Positions 7,972-17,148 are shown, counted from the stretch's first letter. The stretch is 64,000 nucleotides of DNA from Gilvimarinus algae (GCF_030518215.1 NZ_JAULRT010000062.1:248001-312000), one strand, 5' to 3'. A program made the numbers and translations. The notes: generated by a model not told the origin, from the sequence alone.

Positions 7972-8625
7972 TTAATCTTGCGCTGCGGCTATGGCCACAA
8001 AGGTATTTTCCGAGCGCCTGACCAGAAGTAAGGGTTTGCCTGGGGTAAAAGGGCCGTGGCCTTGTTCGGCTTGCAGCAGAATGTAGTGCGTGGTGCCGTG
8101 CTGATCGGTGACCCGTGCCTCGGCAGAGCGCTCGCTACTGGCCTCGCCCAAGGTGATAAAGGCCTGGCGCCCAATCAGGCTTTCCAGCGAGACCGAGGTA
8201 CTTTCGTCTTTTGGCAGAATCGCTTCAAGTATCCTGGCAACGCCTCGGGTCACAGGTAACGATGCTATCAAAGCTGCGGGCACGGACAACCACAGCGGTA
8301 GCATCCAGCCGAGTAGGCTTGCGCTCAACAAGTTCATAGCAAGCCCGCAGCAGCCAAAGGCGATCAACAGTGCGATCAAAATCATCAGCAGTGGAATCTT
8401 GCCGACGCGTAACCAGCCGAGCAAGCGCGACAGTGCATTGTTGGAGCCGGCTTCTGCGACATCAAACTCGGGGTTGACGTCGTAATCGGGTATCAGCGAA
8501 TCCAACATATTGCCGAAGCCGACGCCCATCAGTGTTCCCAGACCTTCGAACAAGCCGATGATTAACATAAGGGCGATGGCAACGGCAAACGGCAGGTTGG
8601 CGTCAGCCAGAATAAAATCCAGCAT
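7972..8625 (-). CDS. yqiJ: YqiJ-like membrane protein with OB-fold (NfeD-related)
   Basis: 217 aa. N-terminal helix (NLPFAVAIALMLIIGLFEGLG), then about residues 70-125 two further helices (LLMILIALLIAFGCCGLAMN and LPLWLSVPAALIASLPV). The C-terminal 70 residues form an OB-like beta domain (LIGRQAFITLGEASSERSAEARVTD ... TPGKPLLLVRR). This matches the YqiJ/NfeD pattern; NfeD-type proteins pair with SPFH proteins. Its ATG directly abuts the stop of pspA and it lies 30 nt before the flotillin gene, so coexpression is likely. Confidence 0.8.
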   Translation of the reverse strand: MLDFILADANLPFAVAIALMLIIGLFEGLGTLMGVGFGNMLDSLIPDYDVNPEFDVAEAGSNNALSRLLGWLRVGKIPLLMILIALLIAFGCCGLAMNLLSASLLGWMLPLWLSVPAALIASLPVTRGVARILEAILPKDESTSVSLESLIGRQAFITLGEASSERSAEARVTDQHGTTHYILLQAEQGHGPFTPGKPLLLVRRSENTFVAIAAAQD

Positions 8626-9291
8626 TTAACTTTCCTGCTTCAGCGCAGCCAGACGCTCGGCGACACGATTTTTTCGGTGAAGCTCTTCAAGCTCTGCGCG
8701 TGCAGCGTCATCACTGCCTGAGCCGCTTCCGGGCACGCCCGTGACGGAGCTTTTCACCCGCGACACAGCGTCGCTGGCTCTTTCAACCTTTCGATCCACT
8801 GACAAACTGCCGCTTTCCGTATTGCCGCCGGTTTTTCCAGCGTCAGCCGCTTTGCGCTCGCGAATGATCTGAAGGTCTTTCTCCATTTCTTCGCGCTTGG
8901 AGCGCAGCCCGGATAAATAGCGCGCGAGTTCCTGTTCCTCTTCTTGGGTCGAGGCGATCAGCGTTTCGATAATTGGGATGCGATCCTCTACACCCACCAG
9001 CTCCGAGGCGCCGGCCTCGGCCAAATCTTCGCGCTCATTTTTCAGGGCTGTTTGAATCTGGGCTTTGAGTTCTTCGGCACGGTTGTTCAGTGTTGAGAGC
9101 TCGAGATTGGCGTTGTGGCGATTGGCTTGCTTGCGGCCAATTTCCGCACGTACCTCGTCAATCGCGCTGTCTATTTCTTCAATGGCTTGGCGGGCAACGA
9201 TGTCGGGGGCGGCATTTTCAGCGGCATCGACAATGGAGGTAAAGGTGCCTCCAACCAGGCGGGCCACGCGGCCCAAGAGGGATTCGCTCAT
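8626..9291 (-). CDS. pspA: PspA/IM30 family membrane-remodelling protein
   Basis: 221 aa, normal for the family. Almost entirely helical coiled coil with the PspA start (MSESLLGRVARLVGGTFTSI), AAPDIVARQAIEEIDSAIDEVR, and REDLAEAGASELV. PspA/Vipp1 proteins are ESCRT-III-like and form scaffolds on damaged inner membrane. The context (RHH-like protein upstream, OB-fold and flotillin downstream) matches YjfJ-type clusters rather than the classic pspABC operon; no pspF or pspBC is visible here. Strong AAGGAG SD. Confidence 0.85.
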   Translation of the reverse strand: MSESLLGRVARLVGGTFTSIVDAAENAAPDIVARQAIEEIDSAIDEVRAEIGRKQANRHNANLELSTLNNRAEELKAQIQTALKNEREDLAEAGASELVGVEDRIPIIETLIASTQEEEQELARYLSGLRSKREEMEKDLQIIRERKAADAGKTGGNTESGSLSVDRKVERASDAVSRVKSSVTGVPGSGSGSDDAARAELEELHRKNRVAERLAALKQES

Positions 9292-9302
9292 AGTGTGTCT
9301 CC

Positions 9303-9818
9303 TTACTCTTTGTGGTTTATATCGTTATGCACCACCTGGCAGAGCCGGCCAAGGGGTTTTACGGTATCCGTGTCCAGCGAATCGGCCCGATAGAGGGCGC
9401 TATCGCGAGCAATATACGATTGAAGCACTTCATCAAGCAACCGCATTACATGCCGCGCGATGTCTGCTTCAAGTTTGATCAGTGTCGGCGCCGTTTGTTT
9501 GCTATCGGCTGGTAGCGCGTACAGCAGCGTCGCCAGGAGCTCCGGTGCCCAGTCGAGGGTACGCCTGAGCAGTTGCGAGTGCATGCCCGCTTGGTTCTCG
9601 GAGATTTTTAGGTTTTGCTGGGCAGGGCCGAGAATACCCTCGGCGGTATCCAGTGCGGTGACAAAATCCCCCCCGGCTTGCATCTGGCGCTGCTTTTCCT
9701 GAATCAACGCGCGTATTTTATCGCTGGCGGTGGTGGCACCAGGTAACTTCAGCGAGGCCAGAAACGTCTGTTCCTGTTCGCTCAAGCGAATGGTTGTGGG
9801 GTGAGATTTAAACGCCAT
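9303..9818 (-). CDS. Possible ribbon-helix-helix protein heading the PspA/flotillin operon
   Basis: 171 aa. The N-terminus (HPTTIRLSEQEQTFLASLKL ... ASDKIRALIQEKQRQ, residues 6-45) looks like a ribbon-helix-helix DNA-binding motif. The rest (about 50-150) is helical (APELLATLLYALPADSK, EADIARHVMRLLDEVLQSYI) with no recognised family. It is the first gene of the operon and overlaps nothing (11-nt gap to pspA), so it may be an autoregulator or a PspA partner. Both ideas are inference. AAAGGAAT precedes the ATG. Confidence 0.55.
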   Translation of the reverse strand: MAFKSHPTTIRLSEQEQTFLASLKLPGATTASDKIRALIQEKQRQMQAGGDFVTALDTAEGILGPAQQNLKISENQAGMHSQLLRRTLDWAPELLATLLYALPADSKQTAPTLIKLEADIARHVMRLLDEVLQSYIARDSALYRADSLDTDTVKPLGRLCQVVHNDINHKE

Positions 9819-10080
9819 AATGGTTATTCCTTTATCCCTATGGTTTGAGATTAGCTTTGTAGTCGTTTGTAGTCAAGTGTATTTGTGGGAAAATGGCTGC
9901 GATGAAGGAACAAATTACAAATCATTGGTAACCCTTGCCCCACAAAAGCCGCAATTGTGGTGCTTGTCGGCCTGATTTCGGATGTGTATCACAGTTTAAA
10001 GGCGATTGTTCGCGATTGGTCACACTGGCACGTCTCTCGCACTCCACTGGCCAGTTATTAACGTCTAAGGGAGACACACT

Positions 10081-10743
10081 ATGAAAAAGACATCGTCAAT
10101 GGGTATGGCCGTGTACACGTTTGTTTCGGCGCTGACGCTTGCCGCTTGCAGCAGCACCGACACCGCGCAAACGGCGGAGCAAGACAGCAGCGATTATGAG
10201 CTGGTGAACATGCGCACCGAAAAAGATGTGCGCAATGTCAATGCCGCGCAGGGCGGCAATTATTCGGTGAAAAAAGACACCGACCAGCAGGCTAAGGCCG
10301 AGCCAGCCAAGCCGCGAGTGACACCGGTCGACGAGCAGGACAACTCGGCAATGGCAGAGGCGCAAAAGCATTTTCCGGTGAAGGAGTCCGTGCACTTTGC
10401 GTTTGATTCGGCGAAGTTGACGCCCTCGGCCAAAGTAAAACTGCTGGGGTTGATTGACGATGCCGAGGAGCACCAGGGCATCAGCTTGCAAGCTTCGGTG
10501 GACGGCTACGCCGATGCTACCGGCCCCGCCGCTTACAACGACACTCTCTCGCAAAAGCGTGCCCAAAGCGTGGTGCAGTATCTGAAGGAGCAGGGTGTGC
10601 AGGTGATGGAGTGGCAGGTAGAGGGTCACGGGGAAGATAACCCGGTGGCGAGTAACGACACCGAGAACGGCCGCGAAGAGAATCGTCGGGTCGAGGTGAA
10701 CTTTGCCCAGGTTGGCGAGCGCGCCGAGTACAGCGCGCGCTAG
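10081..10743 (+). CDS. OmpA-family lipoprotein
   Basis: 220 aa. Lipoprotein signal with LAAC at Cys23. Residues about 30-95 are a flexible linker. Residues 100-215 are an OmpA C-terminal peptidoglycan-binding domain: VHFAFDSAKLTPSAK, VDGYADATGPAAYNDTLSQKRA, VEGHGEDNPVASN and GREENRRVEV, including the Asp and Arg that bind diaminopimelate. Role: tethers outer membrane to peptidoglycan. SD AAGGGAG. Single gene, divergent from the PspA/flotillin operon across a 262-bp gap in which I saw no other feature. Confidence 0.85.
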   Translation: MKKTSSMGMAVYTFVSALTLAACSSTDTAQTAEQDSSDYELVNMRTEKDVRNVNAAQGGNYSVKKDTDQQAKAEPAKPRVTPVDEQDNSAMAEAQKHFPVKESVHFAFDSAKLTPSAKVKLLGLIDDAEEHQGISLQASVDGYADATGPAAYNDTLSQKRAQSVVQYLKEQGVQVMEWQVEGHGEDNPVASNDTENGREENRRVEVNFAQVGERAEYSAR

Positions 10744-10796
10744 CGAACCGGTTGGCTGGCTGCGGCGCCTTGAGAGGGGTCCGCAGCTTGGCTCGT

Positions 10797-11243
10797 TTAA
10801 GTGTTACCGCTCCACAAGCTAGAGAGTTTTCCGAGCAGTTCTTTTCCGCCGTTGTTGCCAATATAATCCATGATCACCGGGGTGAACTGACTGATCAGCG
10901 CCGGGTCCATCCCCAGCTTGCCAAACGCGGCTTTGACGCTGTCCATACTGCTAATCTGGTTGACCAGTTGTGAGGTGAGCCCGCCACCATTGGTGGGGAC
11001 AATCTCCGACAACTTGGCGGCATTATCTTCGGATAAATTGTTGGCGGCCATGGCCAGCAGTGCGGAGGTGCCTCCCGCGGCTTGTTCGGTGCTGATGCCC
11101 AGTTGCTCGGTGAGCGAGTTCAGCAAACCCGCCGGCGCAGAGACCTGTGAGTCGCCCAGCTGTTTTTCTACATCGCCCAGATCCAGGGCCGCAGCATTCA
11201 GTGCCAGGGCGCATCCGAGCACAAGCAAAATCCACGTTTTCAT
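10797..11243 (-). CDS. Exported DUF2780-like protein
   Basis: 148 aa from ATG 11243, chosen over the in-frame ATG at 11270 because TAAGGAAA sits just upstream and the signal peptide (MKTWILLVLGCALALNAAA) then begins at once. Mature part is helical and Ala/Gly/Leu-rich: LLNSLTEQLGISTEQAAGGTSALLAMA, KAAFGKLGMDPALISQFTPVIMDYIGNNGG. This matches the DUF2780 (VcgC/VcgE) pattern; no function is known for that family. Convergent with the OmpA lipoprotein gene. Confidence 0.65.
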   Translation of the reverse strand: MKTWILLVLGCALALNAAALDLGDVEKQLGDSQVSAPAGLLNSLTEQLGISTEQAAGGTSALLAMAANNLSEDNAAKLSEIVPTNGGGLTSQLVNQISSMDSVKAAFGKLGMDPALISQFTPVIMDYIGNNGGKELLGKLSSLWSGNT

Positions 11244-11434
11244 AAGTGTTTCCTTAAAGGGAGGTTTCAAACTCTCAGTTTATACCAGCTTATCGACACC
11301 TGTGTGACGTGTATGGCAATTACCACATTCTGCGCGGAGCTGTGTGATTCGCCGCACGGCAGTGCTTAAGGTGTTGGAACTTTATGCGCCAAATCGTGTT
11401 ACCCTGTGACCATAAGCAAAGAATTGGGTGATGC

Positions 11435-12403
11435 ATGTTACGAGCTATCTTTATGGCCGCCGGGCTGGTACTGGCTTTGGGTATCCAGGCCTCTGAATCG
11501 GTGGCGCCAGACCCATCTGGCTTGCGCCTGGCCTCCGTTAGCGCCCTGGTCACAAAGCTGGATGCCGAGGCGCCGCTGTTCGATAAACGGGCCGATTGGG
11601 TGATGCCCATCGCCTCCATTACCAAGGTAATGACGGCGATGGTGGTGCTCGATTCGGGGGCCGATCTGGAGGAGAGGCTCACCGTGGAAAAGCGCCACTT
11701 CGCGGCAGCGGCCAATGCCTATTCGCGCATCCGCCCCGAGTCTATGGCCAAGCGCGGCGATTTGCTCCACATCTCGCTGATGTCCTCAGAGAACTACGCG
11801 GCCTATTTGCTTGCCAGGCATCACCCGCAAGGCTACGACGCCTTTATTCAGGCGATGAATGCCAAGGCTCGCGAGCTTGGCATGGAGAACACCCACTTTG
11901 TCGATTCCAGCGGTCTGTCGGATGCCAATGTCTCCACCGCCAGCGATCTTGCCAAGATGCTGAGCGCCGCCTACCGCTACCCGCAGATTCGCCAGGCAAG
12001 CACGGCCAGCAAGCACGACGTCTGGTTTACCCAGCCGGGCTACTCGCTCTATTACGCCAACACCAACCCACTGGTGCGCAGCTCCCGCTGGGACGTGTTA
12101 TTGAGCAAAACCGGCTATCTCACTGACGCCGGCCGCTGCCTGGCGATGGTGGTCAATGTCGAGGGTGAACCCACCGCGATGGTGTTTCTGGATTCATTTG
12201 GCAAGCGCACACCGCTCGGGGATGCCGGCCGCACACGGCGTTGGTTGACCACCGGTGATGGCGGTAGCGTTGCGGGTGCTGCGGCCCGCTACGAGGCAGA
12301 AAAGGCCGGCCAGCTGGCGCAGCGCCAGCGCCCCGCCTCGGAAAACCCCATTGGCGGCCCTGCCGTGGGAACGTCTTTACAGGCCTCGGGCGCTTCGCAG
12401 TAG
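11435..12403 (+). CDS. pbpG: D-alanyl-D-alanine endopeptidase (PBP7 type)
   Basis: 322 aa periplasmic penicillin-binding protein. Signal peptide about 20 residues. All three active-site motifs of the S11 peptidase family are present: SITK (61-64, acylated Ser61), SEN (118-120) and KTG in LLSKTGYLTDAG (about 212). PBP7/8 cleaves D-Ala-mDAP cross-links during wall growth. The length and lack of a C-terminal PBP5-like domain favour PbpG over DacA/C. The C-terminal tail after about 280 is Ala/Gln rich and probably disordered. No partner genes. Confidence 0.88.
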   Translation: MLRAIFMAAGLVLALGIQASESVAPDPSGLRLASVSALVTKLDAEAPLFDKRADWVMPIASITKVMTAMVVLDSGADLEERLTVEKRHFAAAANAYSRIRPESMAKRGDLLHISLMSSENYAAYLLARHHPQGYDAFIQAMNAKARELGMENTHFVDSSGLSDANVSTASDLAKMLSAAYRYPQIRQASTASKHDVWFTQPGYSLYYANTNPLVRSSRWDVLLSKTGYLTDAGRCLAMVVNVEGEPTAMVFLDSFGKRTPLGDAGRTRRWLTTGDGGSVAGAAARYEAEKAGQLAQRQRPASENPIGGPAVGTSLQASGASQ

Positions 12404-12465
12404 AGCCGCGTTGTGCTCGTTTAAGCTCCAGGCAAAACTAAAGCGCAAAAAATTTAACGCAAAAG

Positions 12466-13020
12466 CTAAAACATAAAAGGCACCAGCATTTTGCTCTGGT
12501 GCCGATACTGCTGGTAGGGCTCGCCGAAAAACGCCAGGTTTTCTTTTTCTTCTGTTCGCGCCGTAAGCCAGACAAAGCCCCAGGCCATTAGCCCCAAAAG
12601 CGCGGCGATGGCAGAAGGCTTTTGCAGGAAAAGGCCGGCGCCAAGCAGCAACAAAGACGAGTACATCGGGTGACGTACAAACCGGTAGATACCGCCGGTC
12701 ACCAATACCTGAGTATTTTCAAAGGCGAAGTTTTCCGGCGCGTCGGTGCGCTCGGCCGTCCCCGCAGCGTGCAACTGCTTAAGTCCCGTCAGTACCACCG
12801 CCAGGGAGCAAAGCATACAGGCGCCAGAGGCAATGCCAAGCGGTGTCAGCAGTGCCAGTTCGGTTGGACGCAGGTTGATCAGCGCGAGTGCCAGTAAACA
12901 CTCAAAGGCAAAAAAGCGATAGAAGCCGTGGCAGCTCGGGTTGATCAGTTGCCGGCGGCACAACCATACCAAGGGCGCACTCCCCGCTAAAAACAGTATC
13001 AAAAACAGCGTTGACATCAT
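12466..13020 (-). CDS. Membrane methyltransferase, isoprenylcysteine/PE methyltransferase family
   Basis: 184 aa, about five membrane helices. The C-terminal signature YRFVRHPMYSSLLLLGAG, then TARTEEKENLAFFGEPYQQY, is the SAM-binding motif of the ICMT/PEMT superfamily (RHPxY, ..EE..L...FG..Y..Y). Bacterial members methylate lipids or small molecules; the substrate is not predictable. Ten nt downstream of ygjV on the same strand, so probably co-transcribed. Confidence 0.75.
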   Translation of the reverse strand: MMSTLFLILFLAGSAPLVWLCRRQLINPSCHGFYRFFAFECLLALALINLRPTELALLTPLGIASGACMLCSLAVVLTGLKQLHAAGTAERTDAPENFAFENTQVLVTGGIYRFVRHPMYSSLLLLGAGLFLQKPSAIAALLGLMAWGFVWLTARTEEKENLAFFGEPYQQYRHQSKMLVPFMF

Positions 13021-13030
13021 GGCCTTGTCC

Positions 13031-13567
13031 TTAGGCGGTGGGGCAGGGCGGCTGCATCAACGGCGCGGCTTTTCGCTCGCGGTACAGGCGATAAATGGTG
13101 TTGAGGTTGACGGCAATCAGCGTGGTTTCCAAAAGCGTCAAACCAATAGAGCCGACCACAATATTGTTGCCGAGCCAACAGAGTGCACCGAGTAAAAAAC
13201 CGATGCGCATGGGAATGCCCTTCAGGCAAAATACCGTGTAGGTGCCGATGCAGCTGCCGACAACGGGCAGCAGGTCGTACCAAGTCTCGGCCAGATAGAG
13301 CCCCCAGCCAAGCGTGAGGGCGATAAACCCGTAGGCCACTTGGCGCGAGCTGGTATGCAGTGCCAATGAGGTTCTGAGCAGGGACAACACCGAGCTGGCC
13401 ACCGCGGTAAAGGCCCCCAGCAGGGCGAAGTGAAAGGCGTGGTTGAGGTTCATGGCCACCATGATCAGCTTGAGTTTGCGATCGTCGCGCTGATAAAAGC
13501 AGGCGATGCCAAGCGCAAAGCTGACAAGGCCCACGGCCTGGGCAAAGTTGAATTCTGGTAGGGGCAT
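13031..13567 (-). CDS. ygjV: YgjV-family inner-membrane protein
   Basis: 178 aa from the ATG at 13567; the frame extends further upstream (to 13741), but that part is not membrane-like and overlaps the promoter of the divergent gene. Helices: AQAVGLVSFALGIACFYQRDDRKLK, LNHAFHFALLGAFTAVASSVLSLLR, and several more. The QRDDRKLK motif after helix 1 and NHAFHFALLGAFTA are features I associate with the YgjV/Imp family. Function unknown. No strong SD is visible at the chosen start. Confidence 0.65.
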   Translation of the reverse strand: MPLPEFNFAQAVGLVSFALGIACFYQRDDRKLKLIMVAMNLNHAFHFALLGAFTAVASSVLSLLRTSLALHTSSRQVAYGFIALTLGWGLYLAETWYDLLPVVGSCIGTYTVFCLKGIPMRIGFLLGALCWLGNNIVVGSIGLTLLETTLIAVNLNTIYRLYRERKAAPLMQPPCPTA

Positions 13568-13763
13568 ATAAGGCAAACAGGGGTGGCTGAAAAGCGGCGC
13601 TACTTTACCAGAAGCCGTTTGCCTGGGCCAGATGGCCGTGATGCCGCCGGTAAAGCCAGAGAGTAAATACACAGGGTTCTGCGCCCGCTTGTCATAAGCT
13701 TTCACCAGCGTTCGGACACTAGACTTACACTGGAGGCTCAAAAATCAATAAGGAGATGAGCAG

Positions 13764-15389
13764 ATGAACAACCCCTTCAAGCGCTTAATACTGGGAATAA
13801 TGGGCGCCCTGGCGATCAATGCCTCGGCCACTGATTCAACAGGCAGTGGCAATGGCTACAGCTCTGAACTGGACGGTCGCTGGCGCGGTGCGCTGGTGTT
13901 TCCCCAGGGCACCAGCCTGACACTGGGCATCAACATTGAGCAGGGCGAAATGACGCTGGACAGCCCCAACCAAGGGATGTTTGGCCGCAAGCCTACTCAG
14001 TTCAGCCTGGACGGCAATTCGGTGTCGTTTACCGAAAAAGAGCTCAACGCCAGTTTTGAAGGCGTGCTCGAGGATGGCCGATTAAAGGGCCGTTTTCTTC
14101 AGGGCAAGCACGTGGACATCGAGCTGCAAAAGCTCGACGCGGCCGACCGCGAGCGCTTGGTGTTTGAGGGTAGCTACCGCGGTGATTTAATCATCAACAA
14201 AAGCGGTACTCTGCCTTTGCAATTGAATGTGGCGGTCCTGGCCGATGGCTACCTGGGAACGCTCGACAGTCCCGCCCAGCACTCCTACGCTATTCCGCTG
14301 ACGGAGCTGAGCATCAGTGACCAGACGGTGAGTTTTCAATCGCCGATGATTCAGGCCAGCTACACGGGCCGTTTTCGCGGCGGCGCCTACCGGGGCACAT
14401 TTGTTCAGGGCATGGAGCGTGAGCTGGACTTAAAAAAGGTCTCGGCCGATGAGGAGGGCCAAGCGTCCGTCCCAAAGCCGCAGGCGGGTGATCACGGCGG
14501 TGCGCTCGCCGTGATCACCCCGCAGGGTGTCGACAAGCAATTCTACGCCGGGCACGATGCGGCCACCCTGTATGAAATTGGCTCCAATACCAAGACTATG
14601 GTGGCCTACTTGCTGGCGCGGGCTCTCGCGGCGGGAAAGGTTTCGGCCAGCACCTCGCTGAGCGATATCTGGCCGGCGGCGCCGGCGGACATCACGCTGG
14701 TGGAGCTGGCCAGTCACCGCAGTGGTTTGCCGCGCCTGCCACCGAATATGCGCCTGGACGAGACCACCTACGCCGACCCCTATGCCCACTACGATGGGGC
14801 ACTGCTGCACAAGGCTTTGGCAGAGCTTGTCCCCGGCGAGAAAGGCTACCTTTACTCCAATTTTGGTTTTGGTGTGCTGGGTGAAGCCCTGGCTGAAAAT
14901 TCGGGGCTGAGTTTTAGCGAGCTGCTCAATGAGCAATTGCTAAAACCCTTCGCTATGGCGGATACCTACGTTGCCACAGGCGCAGGCGATGCCGCGAAAC
15001 TGGCACAAGGCTATGACGTGATGGGTGAGCCTGTCTCCGCCTGGCATTTTGATGCCCTGGCTGGCGCCGGGGCGGTGGTCTCCAGTCTGGACGATATGAT
15101 CAAGTACCTGCAGTCGCTCATGGCTCAAGATGTGGATACGAAAAAATTAATCGGGTTTATGCTTGAGCCCGCCAAGCATTTGGGCGAGTGCTGCACTCAC
15201 CCACTCGGTTGGATGCTCGATAGCGACGAACAGGGGCGCCCCTATGCCTGGCATGCCGGGCAGACTGCGGGTTTTACCAGCGTTATCGGCTTTTATCTGG
15301 ACGGCTCGCGCGCTATGGTGTGGCTCAACAATCAATCCATTGAGGTGGGTCCAAGTTTGCTTGCGCCCCTGTTACAGACGTCACGATGA
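13764..15389 (+). CDS. Secreted class C beta-lactamase-like serine hydrolase
   Basis: 541 aa. Signal peptide about 23 residues (ends NASA|TD). Residues 30-220 hold two similar beta-rich segments (RWRGALVFPQGTSLTLGINI and SYRGDLIINKSGTLPLQLNV), an N-terminal repeat domain of unknown role. Residues 240-535 are the hydrolase: SNTK (nucleophile Ser about 273), YSN in YLYSNFGFGVLGE, and HAGQTAGFTS near the end in place of KTG, as in class C/esterase relatives. Substrates of such proteins include peptides, esters and lactams. Its stop overlaps the kinase gene by 4 nt, so it belongs to the operon with the two-component pair. SD AAGGAGATG. Confidence 0.82.
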   Translation: MNNPFKRLILGIMGALAINASATDSTGSGNGYSSELDGRWRGALVFPQGTSLTLGINIEQGEMTLDSPNQGMFGRKPTQFSLDGNSVSFTEKELNASFEGVLEDGRLKGRFLQGKHVDIELQKLDAADRERLVFEGSYRGDLIINKSGTLPLQLNVAVLADGYLGTLDSPAQHSYAIPLTELSISDQTVSFQSPMIQASYTGRFRGGAYRGTFVQGMERELDLKKVSADEEGQASVPKPQAGDHGGALAVITPQGVDKQFYAGHDAATLYEIGSNTKTMVAYLLARALAAGKVSASTSLSDIWPAAPADITLVELASHRSGLPRLPPNMRLDETTYADPYAHYDGALLHKALAELVPGEKGYLYSNFGFGVLGEALAENSGLSFSELLNEQLLKPFAMADTYVATGAGDAAKLAQGYDVMGEPVSAWHFDALAGAGAVVSSLDDMIKYLQSLMAQDVDTKKLIGFMLEPAKHLGECCTHPLGWMLDSDEQGRPYAWHAGQTAGFTSVIGFYLDGSRAMVWLNNQSIEVGPSLLAPLLQTSR

Positions 15390-16450
15390 ACAGCCTTTTC
15401 TACCCCATCTACCAGGCAGCCGGCTGGCTGATGCTCTACGTCGGGGTGACTTTCGCCCTGTACATCCGGCCCTGGTTTACGCCTTTTGAGTTTCTCCACG
15501 GCGCGGTGTTAATCGGCAGCGCCGCGCTCTATTCCCATGTGATGCGTGCGGGCTACAAGCGCTGGATCAGGCAGCGGGCGTTTGTTTGGCAGCTGCTGTA
15601 TTTTTTTCTTAACGCCGGTGCAGGTGGTGCGCTAGCGGGGTTGTTGCTGGTTGCCTGCGTCTGGGCGCTTGCCTCCACGGGAATCACCGACCCGATTGCC
15701 AAAGGGCAGGAGGCCATGGTGTTTAAGATGGTGTTCTGGGGTAATGCGATTAACATGGTAACGGCCCTGCTGCTGTGGAGCGGCGGTTACCTGACGGTGA
15801 TCAAAGCCCGCCAACTGCGCGATGCCAATCAGGCGCTCGCCAGCAGCCAGCTGGATGTGCTGATTCAGCAGTTGAGTCCGCACTTTTTGTTCAATGTGCT
15901 CAATAACATTCGCGCCATGATTCTCGACAACCCGACCCGTGCGCGTGAAGCTCTGGCGCAGCTTGCCGATATGCTGCGTTACAACTTGCAGCGCGATAAA
16001 AACACCAAGGTGACTCTGGAAGAGGAGCTGGGCGTGGTGGAGCAGTATGTCGCCCTGTGCAAACTCCACTACGAAAATCGGCTGGTGTTTAACGCCCAGA
16101 TCGATCCGGCGAGCCGCGAGCTGCTCTTGCCGCGCATGCTCTTGCAACTGTGCGTCGAAAACGCAATAAAGCACGGCATCGGCAAGCTGGCCGACGGTGG
16201 CGAGGTCACGCTCACAGTGCGAGTGGAGGCCGAGTGTCTCAGTATTGAACTGAGTAACCCCTGCCCGGCGCACCCTGGCGAGCAAAGCGGGCTCAGTACG
16301 GGTATTGGCCTGCATAACATCGCCGACAGGCTGGCGCTCATGTACGACAAGTCGCAGGCGAGTGTGAGCTTCAATCGCCGCTGTGCGCAGGGCGATGATC
16401 AGTGCACCGCCCACACCTCAATTCTTCTGCCCTGTGAAACGGAAACCTAA
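15386..16450 (+). CDS. LytS-type membrane sensor histidine kinase
   Basis: 354 aa. About four transmembrane helices in residues 10-140 with no separate sensor domain, then a His_kinase (PF06580) domain: phospho-acceptor His about 165 in QQLSPHFLFNVLNNIRAM, N box ENAIKHG, and a GIGLHNIADRLAL glycine box. Such kinases pair with LytTR regulators. The next gene, 2 nt downstream, is that regulator; the gene before is a secreted hydrolase. Inference: the kinase may sense wall or envelope status and the hydrolase may create or remove its signal. Confidence 0.88.
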   Translation: MNSLFYPIYQAAGWLMLYVGVTFALYIRPWFTPFEFLHGAVLIGSAALYSHVMRAGYKRWIRQRAFVWQLLYFFLNAGAGGALAGLLLVACVWALASTGITDPIAKGQEAMVFKMVFWGNAINMVTALLLWSGGYLTVIKARQLRDANQALASSQLDVLIQQLSPHFLFNVLNNIRAMILDNPTRAREALAQLADMLRYNLQRDKNTKVTLEEELGVVEQYVALCKLHYENRLVFNAQIDPASRELLLPRMLLQLCVENAIKHGIGKLADGGEVTLTVRVEAECLSIELSNPCPAHPGEQSGLSTGIGLHNIADRLALMYDKSQASVSFNRRCAQGDDQCTAHTSILLPCETET

Positions 16451-16452
16451 CT

Positions 16453-17148
16453 GTGAAAGTGGGTATTGTGGATGACAGCCGCCTGGCACGGCTCGAGCTA
16501 AGGGAACAACTGGCACAGATTGACGGCGCCGATCCGGCCTTTGAGGCGGCCAGCGTCGCCGAAGCGCTTGCGGCGCTCAAAGCCCAGTGCGTCGATGTGC
16601 TTCTGCTGGACATTGATTTGCCCGACGGCAACGGCTTTGAAGTGTTGGAGCGGGCCAGCAACCCACCCCAGGTGATTTTTGTCACCGCGTTTGATGACTA
16701 TGCCATCAAATCCTTTGAGGTAAACGCGCTGGATTATTTGCTTAAACCGGTGCGCACCGAGCGCCTTAAAGCCGCGCTCGACAAAGTGCGCAGTGAGTCC
16801 CCGCCCCAGGCTTTAGCGGCGGATAAGCGCATTTTTATCAAAGATGGCGAACGCTGTTTTTTTGTCAGCCTAGGGGAGGTATGCGCTTTTGAAGCCATGG
16901 GTAATTACACGCGTGTGCACCTGGCCGATGCCGCCCCCAGTGTGTACCGTCCCATCAGCGCCATTGCCGAGCGGCTGGACCCGGAGCAGTACTTTCGCGC
17001 CAGCCGTAGCTGGATCGTCAATACCGCTTATATTGCCCGCATTGAGCCCGCCGTCAGTGGCGGGCTGGATGTTACTCTCGCCAACGGGTTGGAGGTGCCC
17101 ATCTCCAAGCGTCAGGCCGCCGAGTTCCGGCGCTTGTGGTCGCTCTAA
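16453..17148 (+). CDS. LytTR-family response regulator
   Basis: 231 aa. GTG start. Receiver domain 1-120: phospho-acceptor in VDVLLLDIDLPDGNGF (Asp about 54-56), FVTAFDDYAI and LKPV (Lys about 103). LytTR DNA-binding domain about 130-230: FIKDGERCFFVSLGEVCAFE, GNYTRVHL, YFRASRSWIVNTAYI and ANGLEVPISKRQ. LytTR proteins bind paired 9-bp imperfect repeats near promoters. Cognate regulator of the kinase 2 nt upstream. Confidence 0.9.
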   Translation: MKVGIVDDSRLARLELREQLAQIDGADPAFEAASVAEALAALKAQCVDVLLLDIDLPDGNGFEVLERASNPPQVIFVTAFDDYAIKSFEVNALDYLLKPVRTERLKAALDKVRSESPPQALAADKRIFIKDGERCFFVSLGEVCAFEAMGNYTRVHLADAAPSVYRPISAIAERLDPEQYFRASRSWIVNTAYIARIEPAVSGGLDVTLANGLEVPISKRQAAEFRRLWSL

